Below, one piece after another: positions 36,750-44,675 of a DNA stretch of 64,000 nt; position 1 is the stretch's first letter, and each line of letters starts with the position of its first letter. A program made the translations under genes and the position numbers. The DNA comes from Tautonia marina. GTDB lineage: Bacteria > Planctomycetota > Planctomycetia > Isosphaerales > Isosphaeraceae. Below the pieces are notes generated by a model that did not search any database, was not told where the DNA came from, and saw only the letters and a program-made list of their open reading frames with translations. The DNA lies in assembly GCF_009177065.1 (NCBI RefSeq), contig NZ_WEZF01000020.1, forward strand, positions 62,001 to 126,000. The letters run 5' to 3'.

Positions 36750-37058
36750 ATGCCTCAGCCCCGCCTCGTCCCGATCGACCGTCCCGAGGTCGCCCCGCTG
36801 ACCATCACTTCCCGGCTTCGCTCGCAACTCGTCTACTTCATGTCGGCGCCCGACACGCCGGGCCTTCCGCCCCTCGGGCCGAACGAATACTGGATCGCCC
36901 GCGAGGAGGTCGAGCGCGCCCTCGATGAAGGGGTCGTCCTGCTCGTCTCCCCCCTCGACACCGAGAATTTCACCGAGGTTGAGATCAACGAGGACCAGGA
37001 ATCGCTCCTCGAATGGCTCCGCCAGCACGAGGTCCAGCATTTCCGGATTGATTCCTGA
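36750..37058 (+). CDS. conserved-looking hypothetical protein
   Basis: This 102-aa soluble protein is acidic toward its end (TENFTEVEINEDQESLLEWL) and has the segment LGPNEYWIAREEVERALDEG. There is no signal peptide, membrane helix or catalytic motif. It may be a small alpha/beta protein. The RBS is weak. Its stop is 17 bp from the converging TolB-like gene with a short hairpin between. I do not recognise a function. Confidence 0.6.
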   Translation: MPQPRLVPIDRPEVAPLTITSRLRSQLVYFMSAPDTPGLPPLGPNEYWIAREEVERALDEGVVLLVSPLDTENFTEVEINEDQESLLEWLRQHEVQHFRIDS

Positions 37059-37074
37059 GGCGGCCGAGCCGCCT
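37058..37074. terminator. short hairpin between converging genes
   Basis: A 6-bp stem (37058-37063 with 37069-37074) and 5-base loop exactly fill the gap between two converging stops. It is a weak but well-placed candidate. Confidence 0.4.
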
Positions 37075-37980
37075 TCAATCTCCTCGTGCCTCGACCATCG
37101 CCGAGACGTCCACGGTATAAACATCCATCCCGCCGTCCCGATCGGAGACGAACGTCACCCCTCGGCCATCCGGGGTCCAGGTCGGCATCGTCGCTCGGCC
37201 CGAGTCTCCAGAAATGGCGACGGCGGGGGCATCGAGGTGGTTGAGGTCGAGCACGTAAATGGCAAACCGGCGATCGCGGTTCGAGACAAACGCAACGAGA
37301 CGACCGTCGGGTGAAACGCTCGGATAATCGTCGAGCCCGGGGGAATCCGTCAGGCGAGTCAGGTCGGTGCCGTCGGGCCGAGTGCTCGCCAGCTCCAGGT
37401 TTCCCCATCGGTCGGTGGCAAACACGATCCGATCGCCCCGAGGCGACCAGGCCGGGTGCGCGTCGATCCCCGGGCTCTGCGTCAGTCGGACGAGGTCCGA
37501 CCCATCCGCGGCTCCCGTGTAAATCTCCTGATTTCCCTCGTGGGTCGAGCTGAACGCGAAGCGCTCGCCGTCGGGAGCCCACGTCGGCCACTCCTGATGA
37601 GAAAGCCGACCGCCCCGGTCATCGACCACCACGGTCAGTTCCTCGGTGTCCCGATCCAGCACCGCCAGATCGCAATTCCCCTGCGTCCCCGATCGCGGAA
37701 CGATTGTCAGAAGCATCCGGCGGCCGTCGGGGGCAAACACCCCTTGATATTCCGGGTCGGTCCGTTCGGTCACCCGGCGCGGCGGCCCCGGAGGCTGCGC
37801 GGGCATTACGTACTGCCAGATGGCCGATCCGCCTTGATCGGCCCGGCCAAAGGCCAGCTCCGTCCCATCCGGCGACCAGATCGGGCGGATCACATCACGA
37901 CCATCTTCGGTGAGTCGCTCAATCGTCCCCTCGGCCCCGACCATCGCGGCCGAGGCGACCAGGACGCCGAGCTTTGCCAT
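37075..37980 (-). CDS. secreted TolB-like WD40/PD40 beta-propeller protein
   Basis: This 301-aa protein has a signal peptide (AKLGVLVASAAMVGAEG) and then repeated PD40-type blades: PIWSPDGTELAFGRA, PTWAPDGERFAFSS, PAWSPRGDRIVFATD, PSVSPDGRLVAFVSN and PTWTPDGRGVTFVSDRDG. The fold is a six-bladed propeller like the C-terminal part of TolB, but the TolB N-terminal domain and Tol neighbours are missing, so it is not the Pal-binding Tol component. It probably binds a periplasmic ligand or protein. ATG 37980 gives the signal peptide. Confidence 0.85.
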   Translation of the reverse strand: MAKLGVLVASAAMVGAEGTIERLTEDGRDVIRPIWSPDGTELAFGRADQGGSAIWQYVMPAQPPGPPRRVTERTDPEYQGVFAPDGRRMLLTIVPRSGTQGNCDLAVLDRDTEELTVVVDDRGGRLSHQEWPTWAPDGERFAFSSTHEGNQEIYTGAADGSDLVRLTQSPGIDAHPAWSPRGDRIVFATDRWGNLELASTRPDGTDLTRLTDSPGLDDYPSVSPDGRLVAFVSNRDRRFAIYVLDLNHLDAPAVAISGDSGRATMPTWTPDGRGVTFVSDRDGGMDVYTVDVSAMVEARGD

Positions 37981-38082
37981 CACGCCCAACCGTTTCGTCC
38001 TTTCTCAACCAAAGGACTCCCCGCCTTCCGCAACCCGCCCATCAGGTGCCTGGGCCGTTGCATCGGAACGCGGGGGGTCGGA

Positions 38083-39537
38083 TCAGAACAGTTCAGCGAT
38101 GGGCTCCCCTCGATCGACGATCGCCCTCGGGCGGCCATCCTTTTCGAGGTAGTGGGCGTCGAGAGGCACGCCCATGTGCTTGTAGATCGTCGCGGCAAGG
38201 TCGCCCGGAGTGACGGGGCGGTCCTTGATGTGCCCGCCGTCGGGCATCGACGAGCCGATCACCTGGCCGTGGTTCAGGCCACCGCCGGCCATGCACATCG
38301 ACATCACGCCGGTCCAGTGGTTCCGGCCGTCGGTGCTGCCCTGAGTGCCAAGCTGGGGCGTCCGGCCGAACTCGCCCTGGGCGATCACCAGCACGTCGTC
38401 GAGCAGGCCGAGCCGTTCCAGGTCATCGACGAGGGTCGTAATCAGGTGGTCGAACAGCGGCAGCAACGGCCCAAGCCCCTTGCTGATGCCGCCATACGGC
38501 GGGATGTTGTCGCCGTGGGTGTCCCACGTCCCCGAGGCCCGATGGTAGCTCAGATCAAGCGTCACGAACGAGACGCCCGACTCGACCAAGCGACGGGCGA
38601 GCAGCGCCTGCTGGCACCAGAGGTGCTTGCCATAGCGATCGCGGATCTCTTGCGGTTCCTGCTCCAGGTCGAAGGCATCTCGGGCGCGCCGTCCAGCGAT
38701 CAGCTCGATCGCCTGGCGGCCGTAGTCGTCCATCGCATCCACCGAGGGAGACGATTCGATCGCCCGTCGGGTGTCGTCGAACTGTTCGAGCAGCGATCGA
38801 CGTCCTCGAATCCGTTGTTCGGTCAGGCCGCTGGGCAGGTTGAACAGCTCGGCGTTGGTCATCTTGCCGGTATCGACGCCGACGTTGGTGTAGATCGGCA
38901 GCCGAGCGGCCTGGTTGGCGATGAACGGGTCGTATTCCTTGCCCAGAACCCCGGCATAGGCAATGTGCGTCCGAGAGGTCTGGAAGGCGACGTACGGCGG
39001 CATCCCCGGATGGTTCGCGCCGCGGTGCTTGGCCACGACCGAGCCGATCGCCGGGTACGAGTCTCCCCTCGGGTTGATCCGAGGGGCGGCTTCAAGGTTG
39101 CCGGTCTGAAAAACCTTGTTCGGCTCGTGGTTACTGTGCGCCGCATCGACCGATCGCAGGATGGTGAACTTGTCGAGCATGGCCGCCTGCTTCGGCAGGT
39201 GCTCGCAGATGTGAACGCCGGGCAGGGCCGTCTGAATCACACCGAAGGGGCCGCGGTTCTCATAAGGGCGATCGGGCTTCGGGTCCCAGGTGTCGATCTG
39301 GCTCGGGCCACCGGCCATCCAGAGCAGAATGACCGCCTTGCGACCGGCGATCGGCCGGCCGGCGTCCGACGCGGCGGCCCGCTGGCGAAGCAACTCCGGA
39401 AGCGTCAGACCCGCGATCCCGGCCATGCCCGCCTTGAGCATGTTGCGGCGGGTCACGAGCATCAGGCCTTCCCGATCGGTCGCGTTCAGGTGGCGAAAGG
39501 CGTGGTCGTGGCTGTGGCCGTGCGGCTCCATCGGCAT
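38083..39537 (-). CDS. DUF1501 family Tat-exported protein
   Basis: This 484-aa secreted protein of the DUF1501 family is related to the alkaline phosphatase/sulfatase fold. A twin-arginine signal TRRNMLKAGMAGIAGLTL begins at about residue 28. Family segments include VILLWMAGGPSQIDTWDPKP, LDLSYHRASGTWDTHGDN and VIAQGEFGRTPQLG. Members usually sit beside a DUF1549/DUF1553 cytochrome-type gene, but here the next gene upstream is another DUF1501, 113 bp away, and no such partner is visible. Its role is probably extracellular polymer processing, by family context only. ATG 39537 follows GGGAGC. Confidence 0.86.
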   Translation of the reverse strand: MPMEPHGHSHDHAFRHLNATDREGLMLVTRRNMLKAGMAGIAGLTLPELLRQRAAASDAGRPIAGRKAVILLWMAGGPSQIDTWDPKPDRPYENRGPFGVIQTALPGVHICEHLPKQAAMLDKFTILRSVDAAHSNHEPNKVFQTGNLEAAPRINPRGDSYPAIGSVVAKHRGANHPGMPPYVAFQTSRTHIAYAGVLGKEYDPFIANQAARLPIYTNVGVDTGKMTNAELFNLPSGLTEQRIRGRRSLLEQFDDTRRAIESSPSVDAMDDYGRQAIELIAGRRARDAFDLEQEPQEIRDRYGKHLWCQQALLARRLVESGVSFVTLDLSYHRASGTWDTHGDNIPPYGGISKGLGPLLPLFDHLITTLVDDLERLGLLDDVLVIAQGEFGRTPQLGTQGSTDGRNHWTGVMSMCMAGGGLNHGQVIGSSMPDGGHIKDRPVTPGDLAATIYKHMGVPLDAHYLEKDGRPRAIVDRGEPIAELF

Positions 39538-39650
39538 CAATCTGCTCCCGAAAGGAGGGAGCCCGACTCCTCGGTTGCGGGGCGTCGATCGGGAGAGAAG
39601 CACGCCGAGCACCGCAAGGATCGGGCCTTGGTTCGGTCGGTTGGGTCGGG

Positions 39651-41162
39651 TCAGGCAAGGGCCTCGGAAATCACCGAAGCCTCGGGCACAAGCGGAAGGG
39701 GACGCCCCTGGCGGTCGTGCCACTCGCTGCTCGGGTCGATCCCCAGCAGATGCACGATCGTCGCCAGAACGTCCTTGGGAGAGATGGGTCGATCGACCGG
39801 GTCGGACGCGATCCGGTCGGACTTGCCGACGACCTGTCCCTGGGCAATCCCGCCGCCGGCCATCAAGAGGGAGTAGCAGCGCGACCAGTGGTCGCGGCCT
39901 CCTCCGCCCGCGATGTTGCTGATCCGGGGGGTTCGGCCGTGCTCGCTCAGAACGACGACGAGCGTCTCATCGAGCAACCCGCGCTGATCGAGGTCGAGCA
40001 AGAGGCCGGAGAGGGTCTGATCGAGCCCCGGCATCAGCTCGTCCTTCATCCGGGGGTAGTGATCCCAGTGGGTATCCCAGCCGTAGCCGGCCAGGCCGTA
40101 CTCGTCCCAGAAGACCGAGACGAACCGGCCCCCGGCCTCGACCAGGCGGCGGGCGGTCAGGCTGGCCTGGCCGAACAGGGTCATGCCGTAGAGGTCCCGG
40201 GTCGCCTCCGACTCCTCCGACAGGTCGAACGCCCTCGCGAGCTTGCCGGATTGCATCATGCCGAAGGCCATCGACCGCTGGTCATCGACATTGCCAACGC
40301 GGTCGATCATCGCGTCCAGGCCGGGCCGAGCCTGCTCGATCTGCTGGAGCAACGATCGGCGGCGGTCGAGGCGGTCGAGCGTCAGTTCGGGGGGGCGGCC
40401 GGTCACCTCGGCCAGGCGGAACCGACTGTCGGGCGTGATGCCGCGGTACAGCTCGGGTCCTTCCCAGGTCTTGCCGGCGAGGGTCTTGCGGGCCGAGACG
40501 GTTCCCGTACCTTGAAACTCGGTCCAGACCGGGTCGTACGACGGGCCGAGGAACCCGCCGTACGGGCCGGCTCGGGCCACCTCTCCCGTGCGCTGGGTGC
40601 TAAAGGCCCAGGGAAGCGCAATGTTTCGCGGCACGGGGGGCACAAACCCTTCCGGCGCCTGGAGCCGGTCCATCGCATCGACGGCCGAGCCGATGTAGGG
40701 CCAGTGGGCGGCGTCTCTCGGATTCAGCTCCATCGGAAGCTCGATCCGGGGGATCGCCGTGGTGGCGAAGGCAACGCCGTGGATCGGGTACGGATGCGTG
40801 ACCGACCGCAAGACGGTCACGCGGTCCATCACCTTCGCCATCCGGGGGAACCCTTCGCCGATGTCGAGCCCCGGCACGTTGCTCGGGATCATCCCCAGGT
40901 CGCCGCGCACCTCGTACGGGGCGTCGGGCTTCGGGTCGAACGTCTCAATCTGACTGGGAGCGCCGTACAGATAGAGCAGGATGCACGACTTCGCCCGACC
41001 AAATCCCGGAAGCCGGGAGACCGACTCCGAGGCGACCGCCGGTCGAGCTGAAAGACCGGCCCCCGCGCCGAGTCCGAGCAGACCGAGCGCCCCGACGTGC
41101 ATCAGGTCGCGGCGTGTCATGCCGTCGCAGAGCCGCTTCGGGCCACCGAGGACTCGGATCAT
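39651..41162 (-). CDS. DUF1501 family Tat-exported protein
   Basis: This 503-aa protein is a second DUF1501 protein, divergent from the downstream one. The twin-arginine signal TRRDLMHVGALGLLGLGAGA lies at about residue 16. Conserved segments are CILLYLYGAPSQIETFDPKP, FVSVFWDEYGLAGYGWDTH, VVVLSEHGRTP and LLMAGGGIAQGQVVGKSD. It lies 113 bp upstream of its paralogue and is likely co-transcribed. The strong RBS GGGAGGGAG precedes ATG 41162. No DUF1549/DUF1553 partner gene is present. The substrate is unknown. Confidence 0.87.
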   Translation of the reverse strand: MIRVLGGPKRLCDGMTRRDLMHVGALGLLGLGAGAGLSARPAVASESVSRLPGFGRAKSCILLYLYGAPSQIETFDPKPDAPYEVRGDLGMIPSNVPGLDIGEGFPRMAKVMDRVTVLRSVTHPYPIHGVAFATTAIPRIELPMELNPRDAAHWPYIGSAVDAMDRLQAPEGFVPPVPRNIALPWAFSTQRTGEVARAGPYGGFLGPSYDPVWTEFQGTGTVSARKTLAGKTWEGPELYRGITPDSRFRLAEVTGRPPELTLDRLDRRRSLLQQIEQARPGLDAMIDRVGNVDDQRSMAFGMMQSGKLARAFDLSEESEATRDLYGMTLFGQASLTARRLVEAGGRFVSVFWDEYGLAGYGWDTHWDHYPRMKDELMPGLDQTLSGLLLDLDQRGLLDETLVVVLSEHGRTPRISNIAGGGGRDHWSRCYSLLMAGGGIAQGQVVGKSDRIASDPVDRPISPKDVLATIVHLLGIDPSSEWHDRQGRPLPLVPEASVISEALA

Positions 41163-41604
41163 GAGACGATCTCCCTCCCTTTCGGGCCGAGGTGGGTTGC
41201 TCCCGCCCCCGTGTTCAACAGGAGTGCAACACCTTCTCGTTGTAGCAGAAGACGGGGTGAGGGGGAAGACATTGCCAGGGGTGATCGGCCTGCGCGGTGG
41301 CACCGCTCGACGGGTTGGGGGGCTTCTCGGGACCAGCGCGATCGGCGCGGGCCATCGAGCGGTCAGGCAACCGATGGCTCAGAAGATCCAGGAACCAGAC
41401 GACCAGAGAGTTGGGACAGGCTGGCCTGTCCTGCCGCTCATAACCCTAGCGATTGCGTGTTGACGTCGAGGCCGGTTCTCTCTCCTGCCCCGCCGTCGTG
41501 GCCGCTCGACTCTGGAGCGAAGCGCGGCGCCCTCGTTGAACGGTGGACCGGGGCCAAGAACGACGCCCCGACCCCTTCAGATTTCTGCGAATCGGAGCCC
41601 TGCG
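41163..41604. other. 442-bp divergent intergenic region
   Basis: This lies between the minus-strand DUF1501 gene and the plus-strand adaptor gene. The many open frames are shadows. I see no supported gene, hairpin or promoter that can be named. Confidence 0.5.
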
Positions 41605-43098
41605 ATGCGACTCGTGACTCCGACCAGGCTGTTCTTGCTGGCAATACCGATGGTCGCGATGACCGGGTTTGCCGGAATCACCGGGGCCGAACGCTGGCCG
41701 TGGAATCGCGACCACCGCCCCGAAGGGCCTCCGGTCGCGAAGGTCGTTCGGCTGGACTCGCAGTCCCGCTTCGGCCTGACGGTACCCGGCCAGATCAAGA
41801 GCGCCCAGTACACGATGATCGAGTGTGAGGTCGAGAACATCAGCGGCGCCGGCTTACCCACAACAAGTGGCGGGGGCGGCGGCGGTCGCCGAGGCGGTCG
41901 CTCGGAGACACCGGCGGGCCTGACGATCATCAGCCTCGTCCCCGAAGGAACGTATGTCCGTGCCGGTCAGGTGCTGGCCGAAATCGACCCCTCGCGCTTC
42001 GAGGAGATCGCCCGACTCTTGCGGATCCGCGTCGAGGAGGCCAACGCCGTCGAGGCCAAGGCCCACTACGACCTTCAGGCCGCCGAGATCGCCCTGTCCG
42101 AATACCTCGATGGTGTCCGACTGGAAACCTTGATGCAACTTGAAGGGCAGGTCGCGCTGGCCAAATCCCAGGTTCAGCAACAGCGCGACCACCTCGACTG
42201 GACCAACCGAATCCTACCCCTCGGTTACGTGGCGCTCTCGGCCGTCCGAGACGAGGCCATCTCGATGCTCAGCGCCGAGCTTGCGCTCGACCGCGCCGAG
42301 CGTTCCCTGTCGGATTACCGAAGCTACACCGAACCGAAGCTGACCCGGCAACTTGAGGTCCGGCTCGAACAGGCCCGAGCGACTCACACCTTCGCCCAGC
42401 GTCGCCGCGAGCTGGACGAGGAACGCCTGGCCCTGGCCGAGCTCCAGATCGAACGGTGTACGATCCGGGCCCCCCACGACGGCCAACTCGTCTATGGCAC
42501 CACGAGGGACGATACGCCCATCCGCCTGGGGCTGGAAGTGTATCGCCGGATGAGACTCTTCATGCTGCCGGACCTGGAACGCCCCGTGGTCGAAGCCCAG
42601 GTCAATCAGACTCAGATCTGGATGGTGTCCGAAGGCCAGGAGGCCCTGGTCCGGGTCGACGCCAAGCCGGGGCTCATCTTGCGGGGCAGAGTGGCGAAGG
42701 TGTCGCCGTTTGTCGACAACGAAGACCGCATGGCCCAGCTTTCCGGAATCATGCGCTACAACGTCCGGATCGACCTGGACGATCGGGAGCGGTTGCTCCC
42801 CGGTCTGAGTGCCGAAGTCGAGATCCTCATCCCGGCCAAACCGAACGCCTTGACGATCCCCTCCGAGGCCCTGTCCGTCGTCGGGAATCAAACCATTTGC
42901 TACGTCGTCGGCCCCAACGGGGTCGAACGGCGGGTCGTCGGCGTGCTGCCCGGCTCGATCGATCGGCTGCAGGTGGTCGAGGGCCTAGATGAAGGTGAGC
43001 AGGTCATCCTCGGCCCCTACGACCCGTCGTCAGAGCCCGTCTCAGCGCCACCGACCGACCTGCCTCAACCCCCTTCCGACGTGGTGGAAACGGTGTAG
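41605..43098 (+). CDS. HlyD/RND-type periplasmic adaptor protein
   Basis: This 497-aa membrane-fusion protein resembles MacA/AcrA-type adaptors. After a hydrophobic N-terminal signal (LFLLAIPMVAMTGFAGITGA) come a glycine-rich patch (about 88-105, near GGGGGGRRGGR), a barrel segment containing LVPEGTYVRAGQVLAEIDP, a long coiled-coil hairpin (about 130-290), then IRAPHDGQLVYGTTRDD and the beta-barrel and membrane-proximal domains. It should bridge an inner-membrane pump and an outer-membrane channel. No pump (RND, ABC or MFS) gene or TolC-like gene lies beside it, so it is an orphan. ATG 41605 has GGAG at 8 bases. Confidence 0.88.
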   Translation: MRLVTPTRLFLLAIPMVAMTGFAGITGAERWPWNRDHRPEGPPVAKVVRLDSQSRFGLTVPGQIKSAQYTMIECEVENISGAGLPTTSGGGGGGRRGGRSETPAGLTIISLVPEGTYVRAGQVLAEIDPSRFEEIARLLRIRVEEANAVEAKAHYDLQAAEIALSEYLDGVRLETLMQLEGQVALAKSQVQQQRDHLDWTNRILPLGYVALSAVRDEAISMLSAELALDRAERSLSDYRSYTEPKLTRQLEVRLEQARATHTFAQRRRELDEERLALAELQIERCTIRAPHDGQLVYGTTRDDTPIRLGLEVYRRMRLFMLPDLERPVVEAQVNQTQIWMVSEGQEALVRVDAKPGLILRGRVAKVSPFVDNEDRMAQLSGIMRYNVRIDLDDRERLLPGLSAEVEILIPAKPNALTIPSEALSVVGNQTICYVVGPNGVERRVVGVLPGSIDRLQVVEGLDEGEQVILGPYDPSSEPVSAPPTDLPQPPSDVVETV

Positions 43099-43143
43099 CC
43101 ACGTCGCTGACCATCTGCCTTTCCTCGCGCCGCTTGCGGTGAA

Positions 43144-43210
43144 ACGATTGAGCCTCAGGGATCCCTCTCCCCTGCGAAGCGGGGAGAGGGTTGACGCCGG
43201 CCTCAATCGT
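43144..43210. terminator. compound two-tier hairpin
   Basis: An inner perfect 10-bp stem (43163-43172 with 43181-43190, 8-base loop) sits inside an outer 9-bp stem (43144-43152 with 43202-43210). It lies between the converging adaptor and DUF1552 genes and can act on either. No T-run is seen. Confidence 0.6.
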
Positions 43211-43234
43211 CTCAAGGCAATGGCCTTGAACGGC

Positions 43235-44638
43235 TCAAAGGTTGCTCAGGCGTCCGGTCGAGTCGCCGAAGCGGGGCAAGTCGTCGACGCCCATCAGGTC
43301 GGCCATGCTGAGGAACAGGTTGGCCATCGGCTCGGAATTGTGGCGCACGTAGCGCCCGGTCGTCAGGGCACCGCCGCCACCGCCGGCTAGCAGGATGGGC
43401 AGATTGTCATGGGTGTGGCGGTTGCCGTCGGCGTTGCCGCTGCCGTAGACGATCATCGTATTCTGCAAGAGCGAGTTGCCGTCGGCGTCGGGGGTCTGCC
43501 GCAAGCGGTCGAGGAAGCGGGCGAACTGCGAGACGTACCATCGATCAATGTCGGCGATCTTGTCGATCCACTCTTGCCGGTTCTGGTGGTGCGAGAGGTC
43601 GTGGTGCCCCTCGGACACGCCGATGAAGTCGAATGAGCGATTGCTCCCGTCGTGCGCGAGCAGGAAGGTGGCCACGCGGGTCGAGTCGGTCTGGAAGGCC
43701 AGCAGCATCATGTCGTACATGAGCTGAACATATTCGCCGAACTCCGGAGGAACGCCCGGCGGCGTGTCGATGCCCGGATCGGCCGGGGGGCCGAACTGCT
43801 CGGCCTTCTCGATGCGGGACTCGATCTCCCGGACCCCGGTGAGGTACTGGTCGAGCTTGTGCCGGTCTTCGGAGTCGAGCCGACGCTGCATCGAGCGGGC
43901 CTCGTCCATCACGAAGTCGAGAACCGATCGCTGTTCGAGGCGTCGGCGTTCGAGGTTCGCCTGCCGCTGATCCGGCGGGCCTTCGCCAAAGAGCCGCTCG
44001 AAGGCGAGCCGGGGGTTCGACTCCGGTGCCATCGGCGTGGTCGGCGATCGCCAGGAGAGGTTGAACTGATACGCGCAGGCGTAGCCCGAGTCGCACGCCC
44101 CGGAGCGTCGGCCCGGCTCGCACGAGAGTTCGAGCGACGGCAGGCGGGTCAGGTGGCCGATCCGCCGGGCAATGGCCTGGTCAATCGAGACACCGGCCCG
44201 GATGTCGGTCGCGCTCTTGTTCAGGCGAACGCTGGTCAAGAACGTGCCGTTGCCTCGGGCATGGTCCCCCGCGCCGTCGGGTCCGGCAGTCGCATTGATC
44301 TGGTCGAGTCCGCCGACGATCTGCACCAGATCGCGCACCGGCTCCAACGGTTCCAACGTCCGGCTCAGCCGAAGGTCAGCCCCCTGGGCCGGTTGCTCGG
44401 GCCACCAGTTCGAGGGAATCGCCCCGTTCGGGAAGCAGACGAAGGCACTGCGCAGCGGAGCGCCCGAGGCGGTCGTGCCCAGCGCCTTGACGCTCGGTGC
44501 CGAGGCGGCCAGGGCTCCGGCGGGTCGCAAAGAGGCGAGGGCCGGCAACGCCACGCACGTTCCCAAGCCTCGGAGGAACCGTCGGCGGCTGAGATCGGCG
44601 ACGGGGCCGGGGGCGATCGGATCGTTGCGATCGGTCAT
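43235..44638 (-). CDS. DUF1552 family Tat-exported protein
   Basis: This 467-aa protein is of the planctomycete DUF1552 family, distantly related to DUF1501. The twin-arginine signal SRRRFLRGLGTCVALPALAS lies at about residue 17. Characteristic segments are FVCFPNGAIPSNWWPEQP, FLLAHDGSNRSFDFIGVSEG and MIVYGSGNADGNRHTHDNLPI. Its start lies 37 bp after the stop of a DUF1592-type gene, the standard order of this pair, so they probably form an operon that works on an extracellular substrate. Function of the pair is not established. Confidence 0.88.
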   Translation of the reverse strand: MTDRNDPIAPGPVADLSRRRFLRGLGTCVALPALASLRPAGALAASAPSVKALGTTASGAPLRSAFVCFPNGAIPSNWWPEQPAQGADLRLSRTLEPLEPVRDLVQIVGGLDQINATAGPDGAGDHARGNGTFLTSVRLNKSATDIRAGVSIDQAIARRIGHLTRLPSLELSCEPGRRSGACDSGYACAYQFNLSWRSPTTPMAPESNPRLAFERLFGEGPPDQRQANLERRRLEQRSVLDFVMDEARSMQRRLDSEDRHKLDQYLTGVREIESRIEKAEQFGPPADPGIDTPPGVPPEFGEYVQLMYDMMLLAFQTDSTRVATFLLAHDGSNRSFDFIGVSEGHHDLSHHQNRQEWIDKIADIDRWYVSQFARFLDRLRQTPDADGNSLLQNTMIVYGSGNADGNRHTHDNLPILLAGGGGGALTTGRYVRHNSEPMANLFLSMADLMGVDDLPRFGDSTGRLSNL

Positions 44639-44675
44639 GACCTTGAGTTCCCCTTGGGGTTCGAGAGAGATCGAC

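Noticed and set aside
37456-39876. 806-codon plus-strand open frame
   Set aside because: It runs antisense through the TolB-like and DUF1501 genes and has no recognisable domain; the minus-strand genes have signal peptides and family motifs.
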